From contig CAZSXU010000001.1 of assembly GCA_964610505.1 (NCBI GenBank), positions 248,001 through 312,000 on the forward strand: a stretch of 64,000 nt of DNA, read 5' to 3'. The stretch is from CAZSXU01 sp964610505 (lineage in GTDB: Bacteria > Arandabacterota > Arandabacteria > JAGLYR01). The notes beneath the pieces were generated by a model, which was not told where the DNA came from, made no database searches, and saw nothing but the letters and a program-made list of their open reading frames with translations. Both the position numbers and the translations under genes were made by a program. Of this stretch, positions 44,613 through 52,750 are shown piece after piece (position 1 is the first letter of the stretch; each line of letters starts with the position of its first letter).

Positions 44613-46334
44613 ATGGACCCTGCCCCTTCCCGAGAACATGCTGAGCGCCGGCCCCGACGTTCGGGACACCTCGTCCCCCCTTTTCTTTATGCCGTGTTCG
44701 GCCTGATCACCACATACCCACTCTTGCTGCAGGTCAAGACTCACGTCATAGGAGGCGGTGGCGACTCCCGGATCTTCCTCTGGAACCTCTGGTGGACCCG
44801 AAAGGCCCTGTTGGATCCATCCCTTTCTCTTTTCTTCACGGACTACCTGCACTACCCTGCCGGAACGAGTCTCGCCTTCCACACACTCTCTTTGTTCAAC
44901 GGAATACTCGGGATTCCACTCCAAGCGATGTTCGGTCTGCTTGGAGCGTATAACGTCCTGATCCTGCTGGGATTCGTCCTGGCTGCATGGGGCATGTATC
45001 TTCTGGTCTATTCCCTGACGGAACATCGCGCGGCGTCCGTTCTTGCCGGGATCGCTTTCGGCTTCTCTCCCTTTCACGTTGCCCATTCCATGGTTGATCT
45101 CAACGTCGCCAGCATCCAGTTCATCCCGTTCACCCTGTACTTTCTTATTCGGTGGAGGAAAGGCGGTGCATGGAAGAATGCGGCACTCGCCGGCTTCTTT
45201 CTTGGCCTCACGGGGCTCTGTCATCTGTACTACCTGCTGTATCTGGGAGGTATCCTGGGGGTACTGGCTGTCGTGTGGATGCTGCCGGCTTTTGCCCAGA
45301 AGTCTAGGCGAAGAACCGTTGTGGGATTCGCGACCGTTGGTGTAATCGCGGCCTGTGTTGTTGGCCCTGTTCTCGTCCCGATGGTGAGAACGGTGGCAGT
45401 GGATGTGAGTGTGATCAACCCCGGACGCCAGGAGGCCTATTCCGCCGATCTTCTAGCTTACGTCTTGCCCTCTCCCTACCAACCGCTCCTCCGGCAATGG
45501 TTGCTCCCGCACTATGTGGCGCTTCCGGGCAACCTCTTCGAGAATACGGTTACGCCCGGGTTCCTTGTGATGGGCCTGGCCGGGTTTGCCGTCTGGGGAA
45601 AGAGCAAGTTGAAGGACAGGCGGCGCTTTGTGTGGTTGATGCTTGCGCTTGCCGCCTTCATCGTCTCGCTCGGTCCGTCACTTCAAGTGGGGGGAACAAC
45701 TGTTGGCAAATCCGGGTACCTCCCATATCGCTGGCTGATTCAGAGCATTCCCGTCATCTCACAAGCCAGGGTACCTTCTCGTCTCGCAATCTTGGTCAGC
45801 TGCTCACTCTCGGTCCTGGCCGCCTTCGGCTTGATGGATCTTCTGAAGAGAATGAGCCCCCCCCGGCAAACCGGAAAGCGGGCGGGTGTTCTGATCCTGG
45901 TGTTTTCCCTCCTCATCGCGGAGTTGTGGGCCGCCCCGCTCCCAACGCGGGCAATGCCCATCCCCGGTTTCTTTCGTGAGATGGCCGACGACGGCGAGGA
46001 CTATGCGATCCTTCAAATCCCCGTTGAGGGCTGGCAGCCTGCCGTTCTCGGCATGTACTACCAGACGACGCACGAGAAGCCGCTTTTTGTGGGTGCACTC
46101 GCGCGGGATCAGGTCGTGGACACGCAAGCTCTTCTGGAGTGGGAAAGCAATCCGATGGACTATGCGTTCATGCTGCGATATCACGTCCGCTACGTCGTCC
46201 TGCTGACACCGGATGGCACACTCCCCTGGCAGCAGGGGCTAATGAAGGAATTCGATGCTCTCCCTTGGCTAACGCGCGTGGCCAGGGATGAGACTCTGAT
46301 CGTGGCATACAGAGTCTCCTGGCCCGGTGACTAG
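44613..46334 (+). CDS. Large multi-pass membrane protein, GT-C glycosyltransferase-like
   Basis: A 573-residue protein with about ten or more transmembrane helices between residues 20 and 440 and a soluble C-terminal part. An early loop has GGGGDSRIFLWNLWWTRKAL, an acidic residue just after the first helix as in GT-C fold transferases that use lipid-linked sugars. That assignment is inference; no specific family was recognised. The ATG at 44613 has GGAAGG upstream. It stands alone between a candidate promoter and an inverted-end repeat, which may act as its terminator. Confidence 0.65.
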   Translation: MDPAPSREHAERRPRRSGHLVPPFLYAVFGLITTYPLLLQVKTHVIGGGGDSRIFLWNLWWTRKALLDPSLSLFFTDYLHYPAGTSLAFHTLSLFNGILGIPLQAMFGLLGAYNVLILLGFVLAAWGMYLLVYSLTEHRAASVLAGIAFGFSPFHVAHSMVDLNVASIQFIPFTLYFLIRWRKGGAWKNAALAGFFLGLTGLCHLYYLLYLGGILGVLAVVWMLPAFAQKSRRRTVVGFATVGVIAACVVGPVLVPMVRTVAVDVSVINPGRQEAYSADLLAYVLPSPYQPLLRQWLLPHYVALPGNLFENTVTPGFLVMGLAGFAVWGKSKLKDRRRFVWLMLALAAFIVSLGPSLQVGGTTVGKSGYLPYRWLIQSIPVISQARVPSRLAILVSCSLSVLAAFGLMDLLKRMSPPRQTGKRAGVLILVFSLLIAELWAAPLPTRAMPIPGFFREMADDGEDYAILQIPVEGWQPAVLGMYYQTTHEKPLFVGALARDQVVDTQALLEWESNPMDYAFMLRYHVRYVVLLTPDGTLPWQQGLMKEFDALPWLTRVARDETLIVAYRVSWPGD

Positions 46335-46380
46335 GCGACCTTTTCCGAAAACCGAGAGCCGAGGGCCGGAACATCTGCCC

Positions 46381-46528
46381 TCGGGCCGGGCGCGGTGAAG
46401 GTTCGCCGGATCGAAAGCCGCAGCGTGGGCTCTTCCAACGTCGCGAGCCGTCACCCTCCTCGACGATCATCATCCCCCATTCACGCCGTGGCCGAGAGAC
46501 GCTGAACCTTTGCGGCGCCGCAAGGCCC
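46381..46528. repeat. 148-bp inverted-end element, copy C
   Basis: Same length as copies A and B with scattered differences. It lies between the stop at 46334 and the promoter at 46554. Aligned in the reading frames open in the other copies, its changes alter amino acids, so it is not acting as coding DNA. Confidence 0.7.
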
Positions 46529-46553
46529 GTGCACCTGAGCGGCTACTCCCACG

Positions 46554-46582
46554 TTGACATTGTATCCCGAATGCTCGAGAAT
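46554..46582 (+). promoter_or_regulatory. Promoter of the radical SAM/SPASM gene
   Basis: TTGACA (46554-46559), a 17-base spacer and GAGAAT (46577-46582). The predicted start, near 46589, lies before the ATG at 46619. Confidence 0.5.
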
Positions 46583-46618
46583 AGAGCCTCGTTATTGTCC
46601 CGAACCGTTGAGGCCGCG

Positions 46619-47710
46619 ATGAATACACAGACACACACTGCAGATACCGCACCGACCGCGGCCGAGACCGAACGGCCCAGAAGACCGATTCCCGAACACC
46701 GCTACCGGATCGGCAAGGGGCTGGCCGCGCGAATCGCCTGGCGGGGACTCCGCAACATCCTGATGAAACGTCCCATCCTCCTCCCCTTCGAAGTCACCCG
46801 GAGCTGCAACTGCAATTGCCGTCATTGCCAGCTCGGCGGGATGATCCCCGGCGAGAAACAGGCGGGGCCCAATCACTACGCGTCGTTGGTGAAGGCGATC
46901 CGGCCCGCCGCCTCGCAGATTTCCGGCGGCGAGCCCCTTCTTCGCTCCGACGTCGTCGACATCGCTCGCGCGATCAAGCAACCCGACGGGCTCCCCTACC
47001 TGATCTTCGTGACCAACGCGGCCCTTCTGACAGAAGACAAGTATCTCGATCTGAAGGACGCCGGCGTGAACCAGTTTTCCATCTCTCTCGACTTCCCCGA
47101 CAATCGCCACGATGCCTTTCGCGGGTACCCGGGGCTCTTCGAACATCTCTCCGTGTTTCTTCCCGACCTGGCTCGGAAGTACGGCTTCGGCGACATTGTG
47201 ATGAACACGGCGATCCAGCGTGAGAACCTTCCCCATCTGATGGAACTGATCGACCTCGCCCGTTCCTGGGGGGTCTGCATCTCCTTCAGCGCCTATACGC
47301 TGCTTCGGACCGGAGAGGAACGCCTCGACATCAAACAACCCGAGGACCTGTCGCTTCTCAGGCAAACGCTGGAGAACGTCATCTCCGCCAAATCGAGGGG
47401 CGCGCCCGTCATTACGCCAGACGCCGTCCTTCGGCGAACGTACCGCTATTTCGAGAAGGGAAGCCTCCCGAACTGTGCCGCCGGGCAGAGATCCGCCTGC
47501 GTGATGCCGAACGGGGACCTCGTTCCCTGCGCGTATTTCCCCACAACCGCCTTCGAAACCCAGAAGGAGATGCTGCGGGAGTTCACTCGCGGGAATCAGT
47601 GTGGAAAGTGCCTGGTGTCGGTGAGAGCCTACACGGAGCAGTCGGTGAAGGATCTTCTCTTCGGCTCGCTGCGCGCATACCTGCAGCGCAGAAGAGCTCG
47701 CCGTTCATAG
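46619..47710 (+). CDS. Radical SAM protein with SPASM-like C-terminus
   Basis: A 363-residue protein. The ATG at 46619 is preferred over upstream in-frame ATGs because the promoter lies between them, and TGAGG precedes it. After a variable N-terminus, SCNCNCRHCQLGG near residue 65 gives the CX3CX2C cluster, followed by SGGEPLLRSDVV. The C-terminus has further cysteines (CAAGQRSACVMPNGDLVPC ... CGKC) like SPASM/twitch auxiliary-cluster domains of peptide- or cofactor-modifying enzymes. No small peptide substrate gene was found beside it. It converges with the MerR gene 31 bases away. Confidence 0.8.
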   Translation: MNTQTHTADTAPTAAETERPRRPIPEHRYRIGKGLAARIAWRGLRNILMKRPILLPFEVTRSCNCNCRHCQLGGMIPGEKQAGPNHYASLVKAIRPAASQISGGEPLLRSDVVDIARAIKQPDGLPYLIFVTNAALLTEDKYLDLKDAGVNQFSISLDFPDNRHDAFRGYPGLFEHLSVFLPDLARKYGFGDIVMNTAIQRENLPHLMELIDLARSWGVCISFSAYTLLRTGEERLDIKQPEDLSLLRQTLENVISAKSRGAPVITPDAVLRRTYRYFEKGSLPNCAAGQRSACVMPNGDLVPCAYFPTTAFETQKEMLREFTRGNQCGKCLVSVRAYTEQSVKDLLFGSLRAYLQRRRARRS

Positions 47711-47741
47711 CCTGCCACGCCGGCGAAACAGCCAGCCGGGT

Positions 47742-48176
47742 CTATTCGGAGTTGTCCGCATCGGTGACAGCGAAAATACTCTTCTCAATGAAAGCGTAAA
47801 CGGGGCAGGCTTTGCACTCCTCGGCCGTGGCGCCGCAGCCGGTTCCACCCAGGCGCCAACAGGGGGACAGGCCCACCGGGAATCGCTCGCAGCTCTTGCG
47901 CTCGGTCTCGGAACAGCTCTTGATCTTCCAGCAGGGAAGCTGGGCAAAGAGAGCGCGAATCCCCGCGAAGTTCAGCCCGTGTTCCTGAATCAGCTTTCGG
48001 ATCACATCCACGACTTTGAGGTCGTTGAGAGAATAGAGGCGGCGGCCGCTACTGGTTCGAGAAGAGATCAGAAGACCCTCGCGTTCGTAAAGCCGCAACG
48101 TCGATTCCGACACGCCCAGCTTCTTCGCTGCCACACCGATGGTCATGATCGGCTCACAGTTACTGGGAATCTCCAT
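47742..48176 (-). CDS. MerR-family regulator with cysteine-rich C-terminus
   Basis: A 144-residue protein. The ATG at 48176 has GAGGAGGG upstream. The N-terminal winged helix (MTIGVAAKKLGVSESTLRLY, then EREGLL and GRRLYSLNDL) and LNFAGIRALF resemble HspR-type MerR proteins. The C-terminal 60 residues contain seven cysteines (PCW, SCS, SCE, PCW, GCG, ECK, ACP), suggesting a metal or FeS cluster sensor; the ligand is unknown. The last residues are acidic. It is convergent with the radical SAM gene, and no clear promoter was identified. Confidence 0.8.
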   Translation of the reverse strand: MEIPSNCEPIMTIGVAAKKLGVSESTLRLYEREGLLISSRTSSGRRLYSLNDLKVVDVIRKLIQEHGLNFAGIRALFAQLPCWKIKSCSETERKSCERFPVGLSPCWRLGGTGCGATAEECKACPVYAFIEKSIFAVTDADNSE

Positions 48177-48300
48177 CTCGTACCCTCCTCGCGCCATCGT
48201 CCGCGGGATCCCCCACCTCGATTGAACCTATGCAGCGGAAGCGTGGGCGCGAAATGCCGGGGTCCACGTGCCAGACCAGAGGGGTTCACCCCAAGGTACA

Positions 48301-48488
48301 ACGATAACTGAGATCTGTCAACCGCACATCGTCGGCAAAGCAATGATTGAGACCTGTCAACCGCACATCGTCGGCAAAGTAATGTTCGAGACCTGCCAAC
48401 CGCACATCGTCGGTGAAGCAACGATTGAGACCTGCGAACCGCACATCGTCGGTGAAGCAACGATTGAGACCTGCGAACCGCACATCGT
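48301..48488. repeat. 39-bp tandem repeat, about five copies
   Basis: The core ACCGCACATCGT recurs at 48321, 48360, 48399, 48438 and 48477, exactly 39 bases apart, with a decayed partial unit at 48301. The unit is 13 codons and is open in both directions (plus frame: ETCQPHIVGEATI-like units). No ribosome site or homologous protein supports translation. There are no unique spacers, so it is not a CRISPR array. It fills most of the gap between the MerR and YjbQ genes. Confidence 0.85.
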
Positions 48489-48558
48489 GGGCACACCCCG
48501 GCTGCCCCGCCCCCGGCGCAGCGGATCTGCGGGCGGCCCGTTCGGTCCGGCGCTACGA

Positions 48559-48948
48559 TCACTGCACCCGGACCCAGACGTTTCTCGACCGGGGCCCGTC
48601 GAACTCGCAGAAGAACACGGCCTGCCACGTTCCCAGGCAGAGGCTCCCCCCACGGACAATGATCGTCACCGACGGCCCCACCAGCGTCGTCTTGATGTGA
48701 GAATCGGCGTTCCCCTCCGCATGTCGGTAGTGAGGGCTCTTGGGAAACGCCTTGGACAGCGTGCCCTCGATGTCGTCGCATACCGAGGGATCCGCCCCTT
48801 CGTTGATGGTCACCGCGGCCGTCGTGTGAGGCACATACACCACGCAGATACCGTCCGATACTCCGGATCGTCTAACCGCGTCTTGCGCGTCCTCGGTGAT
48901 ATCGATCATCTGGCATCTCGAACTCGTCTTGACTCCGAATTCCATCAT
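48559..48948 (-). CDS. YjbQ/UPF0047-family protein
   Basis: A 129-residue protein from the ATG at 48948 (GGGAGG upstream), the normal length of the family. It has the conserved VPHTTAAVTINEGAD, DSHIKTTLVGPS and LGTWQAVFFCEFDGPR blocks with the His, Glu and Asp residues of the trimeric YjbQ fold; weak thiamine-phosphate synthase activity has been reported in the family but the physiological role is unclear. It is divergent from the sirtuin gene. Confidence 0.88.
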   Translation of the reverse strand: MMEFGVKTSSRCQMIDITEDAQDAVRRSGVSDGICVVYVPHTTAAVTINEGADPSVCDDIEGTLSKAFPKSPHYRHAEGNADSHIKTTLVGPSVTIIVRGGSLCLGTWQAVFFCEFDGPRSRNVWVRVQ

Positions 48949-49124
48949 CTTCCAACCTCCCTGCTCGCGCCGTTGAGCGACTTGCGTCCGGTGCTTTCTG
49001 ATTCGCCCGGCGGAGATCCGATGTACATCCCAACCGTTCGTCGGGGCACAGTCGCCGCGACGTATTCTACACCTTGCCCGCACAAGGGGCCGACCACAAA
49101 ATTCAATGAGAATGCGAATAGCTG

Positions 49125-49152
49125 TTGACAGACGATCAAGATCTGCTAAGCT
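49125..49152 (+). promoter_or_regulatory. Candidate promoter of the sirtuin gene
   Basis: TTGACA (49125-49130), a 16-base spacer and TAAGCT (49147-49152). The -10 is poor. It would leave a leader of about 170 bases. Confidence 0.4.
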
Positions 49153-49330
49153 TTGGGTTGGAAGGGTCACGAACCAGAGCAACCGATCCATAGGGGGGCG
49201 AGAATTTCTTGCCATATTGCTTTGGGCGTCGTGGCCCTTCCTTTTTGTCCGCTCCTCGGCGCTGCCATGCCGGTCTGCGGATCGTTCCGCTGGCGTGAAC
49301 CGTCGGGATTCCGCCCCGATCCTCTTGAAC
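49153..49330 (+). other. Long untranslated leader before the sirtuin, nothing recognised
   Basis: No known riboswitch class was recognised here. The sirtuin frame is open through this stretch but carries no homology. The ATG at 49331 lacks a clear Shine-Dalgarno sequence. Confidence 0.3.
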
Positions 49331-50074
<744 letters not shown>

Positions 50075-50093
50075 GGAACGGCAATCCTAGCCA

Positions 50094-50245
50094 CAGATTG
50101 CACAGATTACACGGATGGATGTGACACGGAGTCTCGAGCTCATCGCCGAGACTCCGAAAAGAACCGGGGTGTTCTCCGTGGTGGAGGTTTGTGGCTCCTT
50201 CCGATGCTCTTGTCCAAGCTCAACTTTCGACTCTCAACTTTCGAC
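50094..50245 (+). repeat. Dispersed intergenic module 1, copy 2
   Basis: Plus-strand counterpart of 4686-4876: CACAGATTACACGGATG-like start, a perfect 9-bp hairpin at 50127-50156 with a 12-nt loop, the near-identical 75-base stretch and a CTTTCGACTCTCAACTTTC tail. It is followed directly by copy D of the 148-bp element. Confidence 0.75.
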
Positions 50246-50259
50246 TTTCCGCATTCCCC

Positions 50260-50406
50260 TCGGGTCGGCCGCGGGGAAGGTCCGCCGGAGCGACGACAGG
50301 ACGAGGGATCTTTCAACGCCGCGAGGTACTACCCTGCTCGCCGATTCGAATCCCCCATTCTCGCCGTGGAGGAGAGACGCCGGACCTTTCCCGCGGCAAA
50401 AGGCCC
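50260..50406. repeat. 148-bp inverted-end element, diverged copy D
   Basis: Same outline and length (147) as copies A-C, about two-thirds identical by eye. Both ends have changed together (AAGGTCCG in each arm instead of AAGGTTCG), so the arms still pair. The remaining 50407-50525 stretch carries no feature beyond the GGAGAG before the next ATG. Confidence 0.65.
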
Positions 50407-50525
50407 GTGCGAGAGATGCGAAGGCCGAGAGCCGAAGCGCTCGCTTCCCCTTCCTATTCCGCAGAATCTGTGTCATCTTCAGGATTGGGTGTCGTCCGTG
50501 GATGTCCCAGACCGGAGAGCCAATT

Positions 50526-51332
50526 ATGAAGAAGCGGAAATTGCGAGTTCGATTCGGCCGCAAGTTCTACGAGCGTGTCTGCCTTCTGACCCCCGACCGG
50601 GCGGATGCCCGGGATTTCGACCTGACCGCCTACTTCGGACCGGCCGGCCGGGGTCTCCCGGTTCCGCGCAAGGCGGACTATTCACGAGAGGTGGGTCCCG
50701 TGGGCGATCAACGGGAGACGGGATCCTGCGTCGGGTGGGCAGTGGCCCACGGGCTTCGGCGGTGGCTCACCGGTCTTGGGGCCGGGGCGCCGCGGCTCTC
50801 GGTGCGATTTCTCTGGATGGGCACCAAGGAGGTGGACGTCTGGGCCTTGAACGTGATCAACGACCTCGCCGGCACCAGCATTCGAAGCGCCCTCAAGGTC
50901 CTGAACCGGACCGGCGTGCCACTGGAAAAATACTATCCATTCGACCGCGATCTCGTGCGGTGCGACCCCGACGAGTGGAATGAGATGATCGCCGACGCCA
51001 ACGAGCACCGCATCGGGCGCTACTACGGCCTGGACGACACCCGCGCCATGGAGATCCAGCTCGCCCACAGCGGTCCCTTCGTGTGTGGCGTACCGGTTCA
51101 CGAGAACTTCAGCCGCTTTGAAGTGCCCGGGATCATCCCTGAACCGAAGGGAAGGCTGTGCGGCGGACATGCCATCCTGGTCGTCGGGCACGATCAAGAC
51201 GCCCGCCTCTTCACGTTTCTGAATTCCTGGGGCCGAAAGTGGGGAAAGCGGGGTTTTGGCCATCTCACCTATGACTGGATGGAGAAGTACGCGCACAGCG
51301 CTTGGGCGGCCGCGCGACTCCACTCTCAGTGA
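50526..51332 (+). CDS. Papain-family (C1A) cysteine protease-like protein
   Basis: A 268-residue protein starting MKKRKLRVRFGRKFYERV, with GGAGAG upstream. The full papain catalytic set is visible: Gln and Cys in GDQRETGSCVGWAVAHGL (Cys near residue 68), His in GGHAILVVGHD and Asn in FLNSWGRKWGKRGFGHL. There is no signal peptide and only a short N-terminal segment of about 50 residues instead of a normal propeptide. It is therefore likely cytoplasmic or exported by another route. Its substrate is unknown and no inhibitor gene is seen nearby. Confidence 0.85.
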   Translation: MKKRKLRVRFGRKFYERVCLLTPDRADARDFDLTAYFGPAGRGLPVPRKADYSREVGPVGDQRETGSCVGWAVAHGLRRWLTGLGAGAPRLSVRFLWMGTKEVDVWALNVINDLAGTSIRSALKVLNRTGVPLEKYYPFDRDLVRCDPDEWNEMIADANEHRIGRYYGLDDTRAMEIQLAHSGPFVCGVPVHENFSRFEVPGIIPEPKGRLCGGHAILVVGHDQDARLFTFLNSWGRKWGKRGFGHLTYDWMEKYAHSAWAAARLHSQ

Positions 51333-51443
51333 TGCCGAGGGCGCGCCGGAGCGCAGTCGGGCAATGGAACCATCGATCCCTGAAGGCGGCGGTTCTACGA
51401 AGGGAGGACGGATATCGGGCTTGTACCCATTCTGGCGCTTTCC

Positions 51444-51977
51444 GTGGGCCTGGCGATGGACGCGTTTGCCGTGTCTCTCGCCATCGGGATCACCACGTTC
51501 TTGACGTCCCGAAAGCAGACGGCCCGCATTGCGCTGACATTTGGCGGCTTTCAGTCCGCGATGCCGGTTCTGGGATGGGTCTTCGGTAGGGCCCTTATCG
51601 GCCCTCTGTCGAAACTGGATCACTGGATCGCGTTTGCCATTCTCGCCGGACTCGGGATCCACATGATCGCAAACGCCCTTCGCAGCAGGCCTGCGTTCTC
51701 ATCGGATCCGACCGGCGGATTCGTGCTTGTGGGTTTGGCCGTGGCCACGAGCATCGATGCCCTGGCCGCCGGGTTCTCGCTTGCCATGGTCCGATCCCCG
51801 ATCCTGTTGCCCGCCGTGTCGATCGGACTGGTCACGGCCGTTCTTTCGACGGGGGCCATCATCATCGCAAAGCGCCACGGCCCCCGCCTGGGAAAATGGG
51901 CAGCGCTCACCGGGGGCATAACCCTAATCGCCATCGGCATTCATGTACTCGTGCGTCACCTCACCGCAGGATTCTAG
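51444..51977 (+). CDS. mntP: Manganese efflux pump MntP
   Basis: A six-helix membrane protein with the MDAFAVSLAIG and ATSIDALAAGFSLAMV motifs whose Asp residues bind Mn(II). From the GTG at 51444 it is 177 residues but lacks the first half of helix 1. In-frame codons upstream (51408-51443) encode TDIGLVPILALS, which completes the usual N-terminus, yet contain no ATG, GTG or TTG. A GGGAGG ribosome site at 51402-51407 lies six bases before an ATC codon (51414), which may be the true start. No manganese riboswitch was recognised upstream. Confidence 0.88.
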   Translation: MGLAMDAFAVSLAIGITTFLTSRKQTARIALTFGGFQSAMPVLGWVFGRALIGPLSKLDHWIAFAILAGLGIHMIANALRSRPAFSSDPTGGFVLVGLAVATSIDALAAGFSLAMVRSPILLPAVSIGLVTAVLSTGAIIIAKRHGPRLGKWAALTGGITLIAIGIHVLVRHLTAGF

Positions 51978-51989
51978 CCTGGAGAGATT

Positions 51990-52409
51990 CTATCCGCGCC
52001 GGCGCGTCGTTTTCCCGCCCCGCGGGCGAGCGGGTTTCGCTTTCTTCGCCGGCTTCGCGCGTTTGGCCGTCTTGGCGGGTTTGGCCAGGGGAATGAACTC
52101 ACTTGCAGCAAGCGGGATGGGTTCGCCGCGGGCGATTCTCCGGTCGTCGAACTCCCACAGCGCAGTCTGGACCTCGTCGTAAAGCAGATCCAGAGAACGT
52201 CTCCGGCGAGCGTTCTCCTCGTAGTTGGCCTCGGCCGCCAGCCATCCGGCCAGCTGATCCAGGGCCTCGTAAGGAATTTCCCGAATCGCTCCGTCGGCCT
52301 TCTTTGCCGCCTGTTTTATGGATTTCTCAAGTTCATCCGGGATAGCAACGATGTTCTCGATGAGTCTCATTTGAGGCGTGGTAAGGCGAACCTTTACCAG
52401 ATTATCCAT
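51990..52409 (-). CDS. Unknown protein with histone H1-like basic tail
   Basis: A 139-residue protein from the ATG at 52409 (GGGAGGGTTGG upstream), placed behind a strong promoter. Residues 1-105 are mixed and helical (VRLTTPQMRLIENIVAIPDE, RSLDLLYDEVQTALWEFDD), with no family recognised. The last ~35 residues are Lys/Ala/Pro/Arg repeats (AKTAKRAKPAKKAKPARPR) like H1-type nucleoid proteins, suggesting nucleic-acid binding (inference). It is convergent with mntP. Confidence 0.7.
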   Translation of the reverse strand: MDNLVKVRLTTPQMRLIENIVAIPDELEKSIKQAAKKADGAIREIPYEALDQLAGWLAAEANYEENARRRRSLDLLYDEVQTALWEFDDRRIARGEPIPLAASEFIPLAKPAKTAKRAKPAKKAKPARPRGGKTTRRRG

Positions 52410-52461
52410 CCAACCCTCCCAACCGTCGGCCCGCGGCACCACTCCTCCACCGAGCAGCCGA

Positions 52462-52490
52462 AGCATAGCACATCGCCGAGACCGTGTCAA
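52462..52490 (-). promoter_or_regulatory. Promoter of the basic-tail protein
   Basis: Minus-strand TTGACA (52485-52490), a 17-base spacer and TATGCT (52462-52467). The predicted start lies about 45 bases before the ATG at 52409. The 52491-52715 stretch beyond it contains nothing recognised. Confidence 0.7.
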
Positions 52491-52715
52491 CACTTATGGC
52501 CCGACAAACCTTATTTCCTCCTCTCTCCACAACCAGATCCAAGTCACCCCGTCGGCCGACTTCTCCTCATCCTGCCGGAACGGTTTCAATCCCGTTCAAG
52601 AACCACCCTTCTTCCCAAGGAAAACCCTGTAATCCCAAGAATATGCTATTCCGATGCGCGAGCGCCGGTCGAGAACATCCCCGACCGGACGGTTTGTTTC
52701 CCCATACCCACCGCA

Positions 52716-52744
52716 TTGACACCCCCCGGGCCGGGTGATACTCT
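52716..52744 (+). promoter_or_regulatory. Promoter of the acyl-CoA synthetase gene, possibly leaderless
   Basis: TTGACA (52716-52721), a 17-base spacer and TACTCT (52739-52744). Transcription would begin at or within a base or two of the ATG at 52751, so the message may have no leader. Confidence 0.65.
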
Positions 52745-52750
52745 CATGGC

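Noticed and set aside
48301..48488. CRISPR array
   Set aside because: Repeat units are contiguous with no unique spacers and no cas genes are nearby.
49153..49330. Riboswitch in the sirtuin leader
   Set aside because: No known aptamer consensus was recognised; the leader length itself rests on a weak -10.
52582..52600. CRISPR-like GTTTCAATCCCGTTC string
   Set aside because: It occurs once only, with no second unit in the region.
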